Of a stretch of DNA of 64,000 nucleotides, positions 41,428 to 49,193 are shown in pieces. The notes under the pieces are model-generated. The model was given only the letters and a program-made list of their open reading frames with translations. It was not told the DNA's origin and did not search any database. The stretch spans positions 40,664-104,663 of the forward strand of contig JAZUKV010000017.1 in assembly GCA_045643465.1 (NCBI GenBank), read 5' to 3'. How positions within the stretch are numbered: the stretch's first letter is position 1; the number at the start of each line of letters is the position of its first letter. The stretch comes from CAG-492 sp045643465 (GTDB lineage Bacteria > Bacillota > Clostridia > TANB77 > CAG-508). The translations under genes were made by a program, and so were the position numbers.

Positions 41428-41989
41428 TTAACCCCTTTCAACTAAAAATATAAGATGCGCCCTCCCATATTTTCTACTATCATAAATTTCAACATTCATA
41501 TCTTTTAAATTATTTATCTCTCGTTCTTCTTCATCAGATTCTATTATTATAATTCCATCCTTTTTTAATAATCCATATTCTAAAATAAGTTTAACTGCAT
41601 TTTTAGAAATATCTAATTCATATGGCGGATCTAAAAAAATTATATCAAACTTTTCATTTTGATTTTTTAATTCTTTTAAAAAATCTATATAATCTTTATT
41701 TTTAATAATAGCATTTTCTTGTAATTTTGTTTTGTTTACATTATCAACTATAAACTTAACAGCTTCGCGTGAGCTATCACACATATAAGCTTTCTTACAA
41801 CCTCTGCTTAAAAATTCTATTCCAATAGCTCCACTTCCAGAAAATAAATCCAATATAACTGCATTTTCAATTTTTTCGTTTATTATATTAAATAAAGACT
41901 CTTTAACCCTATCTAAAGTTGGTCTTGTAGACTTACTCTCTATTGAATTCAATTTAGTGCCTCTTGCTTTTCCGGCTAATAACTCTCAT
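41428..41989 (-). CDS. rsmD: 16S rRNA (guanine966-N2)-methyltransferase RsmD, 5' end frameshifted
   Basis: The body encodes LNSIESKSTRPTLDRVKESLFNI, LDLFSGSGAIGIEFLSRG (SAM motif I) and IIFLDPPYEL (DPPY-type motif IV): RsmD of normal length. The proper start is the ATG at 41989 (SD AGGAGA), which reads MRVIS and then leaves frame. If the CC near 41974-41975 is read as one base, the sequence becomes MRVISGKARGTKLNSIES, the standard RsmD N-terminus. As written, only a start at a TTG (41952) gives a product, without the first 12 residues. A core gene, so a sequence error is as likely as a mutation. Confidence 0.88.
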
Positions 41990-42103
41990 AAAATCTCCTA
42001 TTGTATTTAGAATTCTCATTATATTTTATATATAATTTAAGATATGTCAATATTTATTATAAAAATGTAACATAGATTTAACATTATTGTAATATTTTTA
42101 TAG

Positions 42104-42163
42104 TTCGCTTAGGGCAAAAAACTATGATTAAAAATTTAATCATAATTCTTTGCTCTAAGCGAA
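42104..42163. other. 60-base double-stem hairpin in intergenic DNA
   Basis: Outer 15-bp stem TTCGCTTAGGGCAAA (42104-42118) / TTTGCTCTAAGCGAA (42149-42163) with one G-U type pair, and an inner perfect 9-bp stem ATGATTAAA / TTTAATCAT (42124-42132, 42135-42143). There is no T-run. It is GC-richer at its base than its surroundings. It lies in the 400-base gap between rsmD and divIVA; function unknown. Confidence 0.55.
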
Positions 42164-42202
42164 TGGAATATTATTTTAAAGGTTTTCATTTGTAAAATGC
42201 TT

Positions 42203-42248
42203 AAGGGACATTTTTGAAATGTTGTTAAAATATATTAAAATGTCCCTT
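42203..42248. terminator. Terminator-like hairpin in the rsmD-divIVA gap
   Basis: A perfect 12-bp stem AAGGGACATTTT / AAAATGTCCCTT with a 22-base loop, followed by TTATCCTTT on the plus strand. No plus-strand gene ends here, so it may be a second-position or relic terminator. Confidence 0.5.
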
Positions 42249-42341
42249 TTATCCTTTAGTTTATGTAGGTTTTATCCTATGTGATTTATACTTTTTTCTT
42301 TTGTAGAGTTTTTCTTTAGTAAAAGTATATATACAAAGTCA

Positions 42342-42370
42342 AAAACAGAGGGAGAAATTTCCTCTGTTTT
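42342..42370 (-). terminator. Terminator of the sepF-divIVA transcript
   Basis: A perfect 10-bp stem AAAACAGAGG / CCTCTGTTTT, nine-base loop; the minus strand continues with T residues. It lies 23 bases beyond the divIVA stop. Confidence 0.85.
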
Positions 42371-42392
42371 ATCTTTCGTAACTAAATATAAA

Positions 42393-42843
42393 TTAATTGT
42401 CTTTTTTAGCATCTTTAATTAATTCTAATTGTGATATTAATAAAGATTCCATTTTTGCTCTATAGACATCTAATTGTTTATCTAAATCTTCTAATTCTTT
42501 TCTTTTCATAACTATTGATTGTGAAAGGTTTTCAACTGATTGTCTTGCTGTACCTTCTGCATCTTTTATAATTTGTGTTGCTTGTTGTTTTGCATTATTT
42601 TTTACTTCATCTGCTGCAGATTGTGCAATAACTAATGTATTTTGTATAGTTGATTCCATTCCTTTATAATGCTCTAATTCTTGTTTTAATTGTTCAACTT
42701 CTTTTGTTGAAGCTGATAATGCTTTGCATTTATTTTCAAGCTCTTCTGTTACTTGATCTAGAAAATCGTCAACTTCTTCTACACTGTATCCATTCCATCC
42801 GTTTAGAGAATTTCTTATTTTCAACGTCTAATGGTGTAATCAT
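42393..42843 (-). CDS. divIVA: DivIVA-family protein, 5' end frameshifted
   Basis: The ATG at 42843 has a strong SD (AGGAGGG) and reads MITPLDVENKKFSKRM, the hallmark DivIVA N-terminus, then shifts. The rest, NGYSVEEVDDFLDQVTEELENKCKAL plus the long coiled coil, is in a frame reached if the GG in ATGGAATGG near 42793 is read as one G (…KRMNGYSVEEVDDFL). About 149 residues when repaired. DivIVA binds curved membrane at septa or poles and organises division and sporulation proteins. It lies next to sepF, its usual place in the ylm cluster. An N-terminus-less product of 143 residues from 42824 is possible but unlikely to be natural. Confidence 0.88.
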
Positions 42844-42867
42844 ATAGTATCCCTCCTAAACATATTT

Positions 42868-43341
42868 TTATTCACTTGGCATATTGTTTTTTAGCCATGA
42901 AACAGAAAGTTTATTTTTAATTTCTTCTCTTGCCATTTCTGTTGTTATATCATAATTGAATGGAGCAATTAAGAAAATTGAATTTGAAACTTTTTGCATA
43001 TGTCCATCTAGAGCATGAACTGCTCCACTGATAACATCTATAATACGTCTTGCAATATCTTTATTTACATACTCCAAATTTACAATTACTGATTTTTTTT
43101 CTTTTAAAAGATCACAAATGCTCTCAGATTGCTCGAAAGTTGTTGGTTGAGATATTACCATTTTTACTTGTTGAGCTTGTGGTAGGCTTAGAAGTTTTGT
43201 ACGTTTTCCCCATGTTTTCTTTTCTTCTACCTCTTCTTCTTCTTGCTCGTAATCTTCATATTCATATTCATTTTCTTCTTTATCTTCTGAATTATCCATA
43301 CCAAATAAATCCCAAACCTTGTTCATTATAGCACCTGACAT
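42868..43341 (-). CDS. sepF: Cell division protein SepF
   Basis: 157 residues, SD AGGAGG. Short N-terminal amphipathic lead (IMNKVWDLFGM) for membrane binding, acidic linker (EYEYEDYEQEEEEVEEKK), then the SepF core: VISQPTTFEQSESICDLLKEKKSVIVNLEYVNKDIARRIIDVISGAVHALDGHMQKVSNSIFLIAP. It bundles FtsZ at the membrane. divIVA follows after 24 bases. Confidence 0.96.
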   Translation of the reverse strand: MSGAIMNKVWDLFGMDNSEDKEENEYEYEDYEQEEEEVEEKKTWGKRTKLLSLPQAQQVKMVISQPTTFEQSESICDLLKEKKSVIVNLEYVNKDIARRIIDVISGAVHALDGHMQKVSNSIFLIAPFNYDITTEMAREEIKNKLSVSWLKNNMPSE

Positions 43342-43473
43342 AAATATAACCTCCTAAATTCTATTCATTTGTATTAACTGGTACTAGTATCTAACTTTTT
43401 AGCGCTGATGTCAATACTTTTGCTTTTTTGTAATATAAAATTAATATTCTTGTAATATTTTTGTAACATTTCT

Positions 43474-44697
43474 CTAATTTTCAATTTGATCATAACATGA
43501 AATTGATTTTTTATTGTTCAATGATGACATATCATATCCAGCTTCTTTTAGCTCTGCATAAGAATAATTTTCCACAATTGAATATTTTTCATTAGAGCGT
43601 AATACTTTTACTACAATTTTTTCCTTTAAGCCTGCTCTATTTCTTATTATATAAGCAAAATTTCCTTCATACTTAATAGCAGAATTGGGAATTTTTAATC
43701 CTGCATCACTCCACCATATTACATCAAAAGAAACTTTTCTATATTTTATCAAATCTGCAACTTTATTATTAATTTCAAATACAATTATTGTTTCATCATC
43801 ATTTTGATCCTTTTTATCAACTATTTTGGCTGATACTTCTTCAGAATCCTGAAATTTTAATTTTACAGTTTTCCCAATTGCAATTTCTTTTGCTTCTTTG
43901 CTTTTTAAAATACAAGCAATTTTGCACTTAAAGTTATTAACTATTTTTCCGCTTCTTGAATTTTGTGAAATAATTTGACTTGTCTCAACATTCAAATTTT
44001 CCAAATATTCTTTTGTTAAATATGATAAATCATCACTTTTTAATTTATCTTCAAGATTATCTACTCTATAGGAAATTACTCCACTATTATCAGCTAATAT
44101 ATACTTTGATTTGCTTTTTAAATCTGCCTCATAAGAATCTCTTTTATTAACTAATTCTTTAAGTTCCTTATCACTTGAATCTTGTGCTCTTATTTTCATT
44201 TTCTTAGTTAAATATGAGTTTATATCACTTTTTTCTTGTGATAATTTTTGCAAATCATTGCATTCATATAAATTATCAAGTTCCTTATCTATCTGATTAT
44301 TTATTGATTTAATATCAGCAGAATATACTTCATCATTATTTCCTAATTTTTCTTGAATCTCTAAATCTATTTGCTCTATCTTTTCATTTATCTCTTGCTC
44401 ATTTTCTATACAATATCTATAAATTGTTTCACCTCTCGCAACTTTATCAGATTCTGGCTTTATTGCTACTAATCCATTTTCACTTTCAGGCAATTCAATT
44501 ACATATTCATCTCTTATTATATATCCTTCTGCAAATTCTTCTTGATAAATCTTGCCTTGCTCCACAACAAATGTTTCTGTTGGTTTTCTTATAATATTAA
44601 TTAATAAAATTACAATATATATGAGCACTACTATGCATATCACAGCAACTAATACTTTTACAATCTTCTTTTTATTAATTTTCTCTTCAGTTTTCAA
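43474..44697 (-). CDS. HlyD-like membrane-fusion/adaptor protein
   Basis: 407 residues with one N-terminal membrane helix (IVKVLVAVICIVVLIYIVILLINII), a biotinyl-lipoyl-like lead (FAEGYIIRDEYVIELPESENGLVAIKPESDKVARGETIYRY), a long coiled hairpin and a beta-barrel C-terminal part with SAIKYEGNFAYIIRN, as in HlyD/YknX-like adaptors found beside sepF in Clostridia. The start is unclear. The TTG at 44697 has a poor SD; the frame continues upstream to an ATA at about 44733, just after GGGTGA. No cognate ABC exporter is nearby. Confidence 0.75.
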   Translation of the reverse strand: MKTEEKINKKKIVKVLVAVICIVVLIYIVILLINIIRKPTETFVVEQGKIYQEEFAEGYIIRDEYVIELPESENGLVAIKPESDKVARGETIYRYCIENEQEINEKIEQIDLEIQEKLGNNDEVYSADIKSINNQIDKELDNLYECNDLQKLSQEKSDINSYLTKKMKIRAQDSSDKELKELVNKRDSYEADLKSKSKYILADNSGVISYRVDNLEDKLKSDDLSYLTKEYLENLNVETSQIISQNSRSGKIVNNFKCKIACILKSKEAKEIAIGKTVKLKFQDSEEVSAKIVDKKDQNDDETIIVFEINNKVADLIKYRKVSFDVIWWSDAGLKIPNSAIKYEGNFAYIIRNRAGLKEKIVVKVLRSNEKYSIVENYSYAELKEAGYDMSSLNNKKSISCYDQIEN

Positions 44698-44741
44698 ACT
44701 TTCTTTTTTTCCTAAATTTTTCTTTTCTATTGTAACTCACC

Positions 44742-45656
44742 CTATTTCTTTATAATAATATCAGTATTCTCATTAATTGATTTTGTAGCATCTAACCAAA
44801 TTATATCTTTGTTTCTTCTAAACCAAGTTAGTTGTCTTTTTGCATATCTTCTACTTTCCATTTTAATCTTTTCAATCATTTCTTCTTTAGAATATTCCTT
44901 ATTAAAATATCCTAAAACTTCTTTATATCCAAGACCTTGCATAGCAGTTGGAATTTCTGGATATTTTTCAATTAGATTTTTAACTTCATCAATCAATCCT
45001 GCTTCTATCATTAAGTCTACTCTTTTGTTTATTCTATCATATAAAACTGCTCTATCCATATCTATAGCAAAAACTTTAAAATCATATTTTAATTCTTTTG
45101 ATCTAGATTCTTTTTCAAGTTCAGTCTTTGTTTTTCCTGTTGATTTATAGATTTCTAATACTCTGCAAATTCTCTTTTTATCATTAATACTAATTTTTTG
45201 CATAGCCTGTTCATCAATTTTTTTAGCCATATTGTATAAATATTCAAGACCATTTTTATCTGCTAAATCTTCTAAATAAGCTCTATAATCTAAGTCAACT
45301 TGCATTTCATTGTAATCAATTCCATATATTAATGAATCTATATATAAACCTGTTCCTCCAACTATTATTGGCACCTTACCTTTTTGCAAAATTTCCTCTA
45401 TAGCATTTGTTGCATCTTTTTTAAAATCTGCTACACTATATCTTACTGCTGGCGAAACACAATCAATTAAATAATGTTTTATATTATCCATTTCTTCTAT
45501 AGAAGGCTTTGCTGTTCCAATATCCATATCTTTATAAATTTGCATAGAATCTGCAGAAATAATTTCGCCATTAATCTTTTTGGCTAATGCTATAGATAAT
45601 GCTGTTTTCCCAGATGCAGTTGGACCACCTATAACTATAACTTTTGGTTTATTCAT
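44742..45656 (-). CDS. miaA: tRNA dimethylallyltransferase MiaA
   Basis: 304 residues, SD AAAGGAG. P-loop VIGGPTASGKTALSIALA, NGEIISADSMQIYKDMDIGTAKP, IPIIVGGTGLYIDSLIYG, and GLGYKEVLGYF with RRYAKRQLTWFRR at the tRNA-binding end. Adds an isopentenyl group to A37. Twelve bases downstream of mutL, the usual mutL-miaA pair. Confidence 0.98.
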   Translation of the reverse strand: MNKPKVIVIGGPTASGKTALSIALAKKINGEIISADSMQIYKDMDIGTAKPSIEEMDNIKHYLIDCVSPAVRYSVADFKKDATNAIEEILQKGKVPIIVGGTGLYIDSLIYGIDYNEMQVDLDYRAYLEDLADKNGLEYLYNMAKKIDEQAMQKISINDKKRICRVLEIYKSTGKTKTELEKESRSKELKYDFKVFAIDMDRAVLYDRINKRVDLMIEAGLIDEVKNLIEKYPEIPTAMQGLGYKEVLGYFNKEYSKEEMIEKIKMESRRYAKRQLTWFRRNKDIIWLDATKSINENTDIIIKK

Positions 45657-45668
45657 ATTTTAGCTCCT

Positions 45669-47765
45669 TTATTTTCTTGAAAATTTCTTCTCTATTTCAC
45701 TTTGTGATAGTTTTATTGCTGTTGGTCTTCCATGTGGACAAGTAAATGGATTCTCAAGCTGTAATAATTTTTGCATTAGACTATCTACTTCTTCAAATGT
45801 TAGAGCCATCTTGGCTTTTACTGCTGCTTTACAAGCTACTGTTGCAATAAATTTTTCTTCTATCTCTTGTTTAGCAGTTCTTGCAACTGTATTAATCTCA
45901 TCTAAACTTTCTAGAAATAGCTCTTTTGTATCTATGTCTATACATATATTTGGAACTCCCATTAGCTTTATTGTATTTTCGCCAAACTCTTCTAACTCAA
46001 ATCCTGCTTTTTTGAATAAATCAAAATTATCTCTTGCTATATCCATTTCTTTATGAGTTAAATTAATAATATCTGGAAGTAGCATTAATTGTGAATCTTT
46101 ATCTGTATCACTATAATAATTTTTCTTTATTTTTTCATATAAAATTCTTTCATGTGCAGCATGTTGATCTATTATATATAACTCATTATCAATCTCAACT
46201 ATTATATAAGTTGAAAATGCAATTCCAATATATTTATATTTTACTTTATTGTATATTGCTTTGTTTTCAAATAATGAAATATTTTCTGCTGTTTGAATTT
46301 CAATTTTACTTTCGTCATTTACTTCTTCTTTTTTCTTAACTTCAACTTTATTTTCACCAGGTAATCTTCCAAATGTTTTTTTATACATTTCTGCAAAAGA
46401 TTTATCATAAACTGATTCTTCATCTTCTTCATTATCTGGCTCTGTCAAATTATATTCTTTTAAAAACTCACTTTTATCTTCATTTGATATTTCTTCTTTT
46501 ACTACTTCTTCTTTATTTTCTAAAGCTTCCTCTTTTTTATCTTCATTAGAGCTTTCTAATTGGCTAATGAAAACATCCTTTATTATATTTTCTTCATCTT
46601 TCTTTACTTCTTCATTTTTTTCTTTTTTTGAAAAATCTTCTACAGGGGTTGAATATATAAATTCTCTTTGTGCTTCCATTTCTTTTTGATCAAATTTAGT
46701 ATTCATACCTTGATTAATAAGCTCTAAAATATCATCTTCCTCTTTTTTAGGCTCTTCTTTTTTTCTTCCTAAATAATCTTCTTGAAGTAATGCTTCTTGA
46801 ATTGCATGATAAACTAATTTAAAAATTAAATTTTCTTCTTGGAATCTAATTTCTAATTTTGCAGGATGCACATTTACATCTATTTTGTGTGGATCAATTT
46901 CTAGATTTAATATTAAAAATCCATATTTTCCAATTGTTAACATACCCTTATATGCTTGCTCTGCCGCACTAGTCAATGTTTTATCTTTTACATATCTTCC
47001 ATTTACAAAAAATAATTGATTTGATCTATTAGATCTTGCTATTGCTGGCTTTCCGATGCAACCCTTTATAGACATATCTTCAAATTTATAATCAACATTA
47101 ACTATATTTTCTGCGATATCTTTTCCATAAATTGAATATACACTATCTTTTATATTTCCGTTTCCATTAGTTTGTATAATTGTTTTACCAAGGCTTATTA
47201 ATTTAACAGCAACATTAGAATTTACAAGTGCAATTCTTGTTACAGCATCTTCTACATATCCCATCTCTGTAAAATCTTTTTTCAAGAATTTATATCTAAC
47301 TGGCGTATTATAAAATAGATTTTCAACAATAATTGTTGTTCCTTTTGGGCATCCAACTTCTTCTTTGCTCAATATTTTTCCACCTTCTACAACTATTCTA
47401 TATCCAGTTTCACTATCTTCTGTTCTTGAAGTCAATTCGACATGTGCTATAGCAGCTATACTTGCCAAAGCTTCTCCTCTGAACCCCATTGATTTTACAG
47501 TTTCTAAATCTTTCGCACTTCTTATCTTACTTGTAGCATGTCTTTCAAAAGCAATTTCCATATCATCTGGCATAAAACCTTTTCCATTATCAGTAATTCT
47601 TATGTATGTTATTCCACCATTCTTTATTTCTGCTGTTACTGATGTTGCTCCTGCATCTATAGAGTTTTCCATTAGCTCTTTTACTACAGATGCTGGCCTT
47701 TCAATAACTTCACCTGCTGCAATTTTATTAATTGTTAAGTCATCTAAAAGTACTATATTACCCAT
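45669..47765 (-). CDS. mutL: DNA mismatch repair protein MutL
   Basis: 698 residues from the ATG at 47765; an upstream TTG at 47789 is possible. GHKL motifs INKIAAGEVIERPASVVKELMENSIDAGA, DNGKGF and GFRGEALASIAAI lie at the N-terminus. An acidic linker (about 340-480) and the C-terminal dimerisation/endonuclease domain with DQHAAHERILYE (DQHAxxER) and CPHGRPTAIKLS follow, so it is an endonuclease-type MutL. No mutS is in the window. Confidence 0.97.
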   Translation of the reverse strand: MGNIVLLDDLTINKIAAGEVIERPASVVKELMENSIDAGATSVTAEIKNGGITYIRITDNGKGFMPDDMEIAFERHATSKIRSAKDLETVKSMGFRGEALASIAAIAHVELTSRTEDSETGYRIVVEGGKILSKEEVGCPKGTTIIVENLFYNTPVRYKFLKKDFTEMGYVEDAVTRIALVNSNVAVKLISLGKTIIQTNGNGNIKDSVYSIYGKDIAENIVNVDYKFEDMSIKGCIGKPAIARSNRSNQLFFVNGRYVKDKTLTSAAEQAYKGMLTIGKYGFLILNLEIDPHKIDVNVHPAKLEIRFQEENLIFKLVYHAIQEALLQEDYLGRKKEEPKKEEDDILELINQGMNTKFDQKEMEAQREFIYSTPVEDFSKKEKNEEVKKDEENIIKDVFISQLESSNEDKKEEALENKEEVVKEEISNEDKSEFLKEYNLTEPDNEEDEESVYDKSFAEMYKKTFGRLPGENKVEVKKKEEVNDESKIEIQTAENISLFENKAIYNKVKYKYIGIAFSTYIIVEIDNELYIIDQHAAHERILYEKIKKNYYSDTDKDSQLMLLPDIINLTHKEMDIARDNFDLFKKAGFELEEFGENTIKLMGVPNICIDIDTKELFLESLDEINTVARTAKQEIEEKFIATVACKAAVKAKMALTFEEVDSLMQKLLQLENPFTCPHGRPTAIKLSQSEIEKKFSRK

Positions 47766-47941
47766 GTTTTTATCAACCCTTTCTGCCAAGATTTTTATTA
47801 TCCCATTTTCCTCGAATTATATCATTATTTCTTTGTTTTTGTATATAGAAAATTTGATTTTATTAAACTTTTTCGTAACAGATTTTTTCAATTAGAATAA
47901 TATATATCATACTAAAGATTTTGAAAGGGGGGAATTTCAGA

Positions 47942-48070
47942 ATGCCAGAAAATAGAAATTGTGGTTGTGGATGCGGTTTTGGTTTTGGAGATGATTGCAT
48001 CTGGATAATAGTTTTAATCCTTATTCTTTGCTGTTGTTGCGGTGGTGGTAACAGAGGTGGTTGTTGCTAA
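47942..48070 (+). CDS. Small Cys/Gly-rich protein with one hydrophobic helix (YjcZ-like)
   Basis: 42 residues, SD AAGGGGGG ten bases before the ATG. NCGCGCGFGFGDDC, then IWIIVLILILCCCCGGG and a GGCC end: 9 of 42 residues are cysteine. Architecture recalls small YjcZ-type sporulation proteins (Gly-rich head, one helix) but with many more cysteines. It is the only plus-strand gene in a long minus-strand run. It has its own terminator and lies upstream of mutL in divergent orientation. Confidence 0.7.
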   Translation: MPENRNCGCGCGFGFGDDCIWIIVLILILCCCCGGGNRGGCC

Positions 48071-48087
48071 AATTTAAATAACAAAAA

Positions 48088-48117
48088 AATAAGACATATT
48101 TTTACATATGTCTTATT
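48088..48117. terminator. Bidirectional terminator
   Basis: AAATAAGACATAT / ATATGTCTTATTT around a six-to-seven-base loop, followed by TTT. Between the plus-strand Cys/Gly-rich gene and the minus-strand gene ending at 48123. Confidence 0.88.
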
Positions 48118-48122
48118 TTTAT

Positions 48123-49091
48123 TTATTTTGAAGTTTTTCCTTTAAATTCTGATTTGATACTTTGCTCGTATGCTGTGACTATTATATAATTTTCTCCATC
48201 CACTAATGGAAATTTACATTCATATGAATTTCCTTCAATATGATCTTTTACAGTTTCTTCACCATTGAAATTGTATTGGATTTTAGTTATCTCAAATTCA
48301 TCTGTTACAGTAACTATTATATTATCATCTTCTCTTCTAACTTTTATGTTTGGACCATTTGTACCAAATACATCTTGCTCAAATACTTTTGTATTTCCAG
48401 CTTTATCGTATGCTTTTACTGTTAATTTATTTGTACCTTTTAAAACATCAATTTCTGTTGTTAAAGATTTTTCATCTGCTGATAATCCAGTAATTTTAGT
48501 TTCTTGTCCTCCATTCCAGCTATATGTAATATAATCCATTCTTGTTTCATCTTTTGCAATTATTGTTACTTTACCTTTTGTTCCACTTATTTCTACGGTT
48601 GGATCTGTGTGATCATTTTCTATTTCTGCTGTTATAGTATTGCCAGGTTGATTATTTGTAGAATTTGAATCATATACTACTTTTATTGGATCATATGTTA
48701 TAGAATTACCATTTGAATCCACTAGTTTTATTATTAAATTATTTACTCCTAATGAAGTTGGAATTTCATAATGTATTAATTTTTCTCCATTTCTTGTTAC
48801 AACATTTTCTTGATCTTCTGTATCATTATCCATATCGTCCCAAACATATATTATTTTTTGTATTCCAATATTGGAATTAATATTTAATATTGTTTTTCCT
48901 TGATTTCTTGATACATCTAATTTGGGAGTATCTATATTTACTTTTTTATTTTTATTTGTATATAAATTCCAAGCACCTTCTGCTATTAAAATAATTGCAA
49001 ATAAAACTAGAAAAATAATTAATGCCTTTACATTTTTTCTTATATATTTTCTTCCATTTTCAGAATTTTGATATGATAAGATTTGATTCAT
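48123..49091 (-). CDS. Membrane-anchored protein with bacterial Ig-like repeats
   Basis: 322 residues. One membrane helix near the N-terminus (ALIIFLVLFAIILIAEGAWNLY), then three or four repeating beta modules with the pattern 'I..I.Y.W(N/D)....' and 'G.N.L.VKAYDKAGN' (VNNLIIKLVDSNGNSITYDP, TNKLTVKAYDKAGNTKVFEQDVFG, GENYIIVTAYEQSIKS), as in Ig-like/cadherin-type repeats. Exposed outside the membrane, ligand unknown. Confidence 0.72.
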   Translation of the reverse strand: MNQILSYQNSENGRKYIRKNVKALIIFLVLFAIILIAEGAWNLYTNKNKKVNIDTPKLDVSRNQGKTILNINSNIGIQKIIYVWDDMDNDTEDQENVVTRNGEKLIHYEIPTSLGVNNLIIKLVDSNGNSITYDPIKVVYDSNSTNNQPGNTITAEIENDHTDPTVEISGTKGKVTIIAKDETRMDYITYSWNGGQETKITGLSADEKSLTTEIDVLKGTNKLTVKAYDKAGNTKVFEQDVFGTNGPNIKVRREDDNIIVTVTDEFEITKIQYNFNGEETVKDHIEGNSYECKFPLVDGENYIIVTAYEQSIKSEFKGKTSK

Positions 49092-49156
49092 TTTTTACAC
49101 CTTTCCTCCATATTTTTAAATATTATATCATAATGAATTTATTTAGTAAATAATAA

Positions 49157-49184
49157 AAATTGCATAATAAAAATTATGCAATTT
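49157..49184 (-). terminator. Terminator of spoIIE
   Basis: A perfect 12-bp stem AAATTGCATAAT / ATTATGCAATTT with an AAAA loop. The minus strand continues TTATT. Confidence 0.85.
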
Positions 49185-49193
49185 ATTATATTC

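Noticed and set aside
41971..42800. Programmed ribosomal frameshifting in rsmD and divIVA
   Set aside because: There is no slippery heptamer or downstream structure at the break, and these families never use frameshifting.
44697..44742. A firm AUA start for the HlyD-like protein
   Set aside because: A good SD precedes the ATA, but TTG further in is also usable and the extra residues have no visible conservation, so it is noted only as an option.
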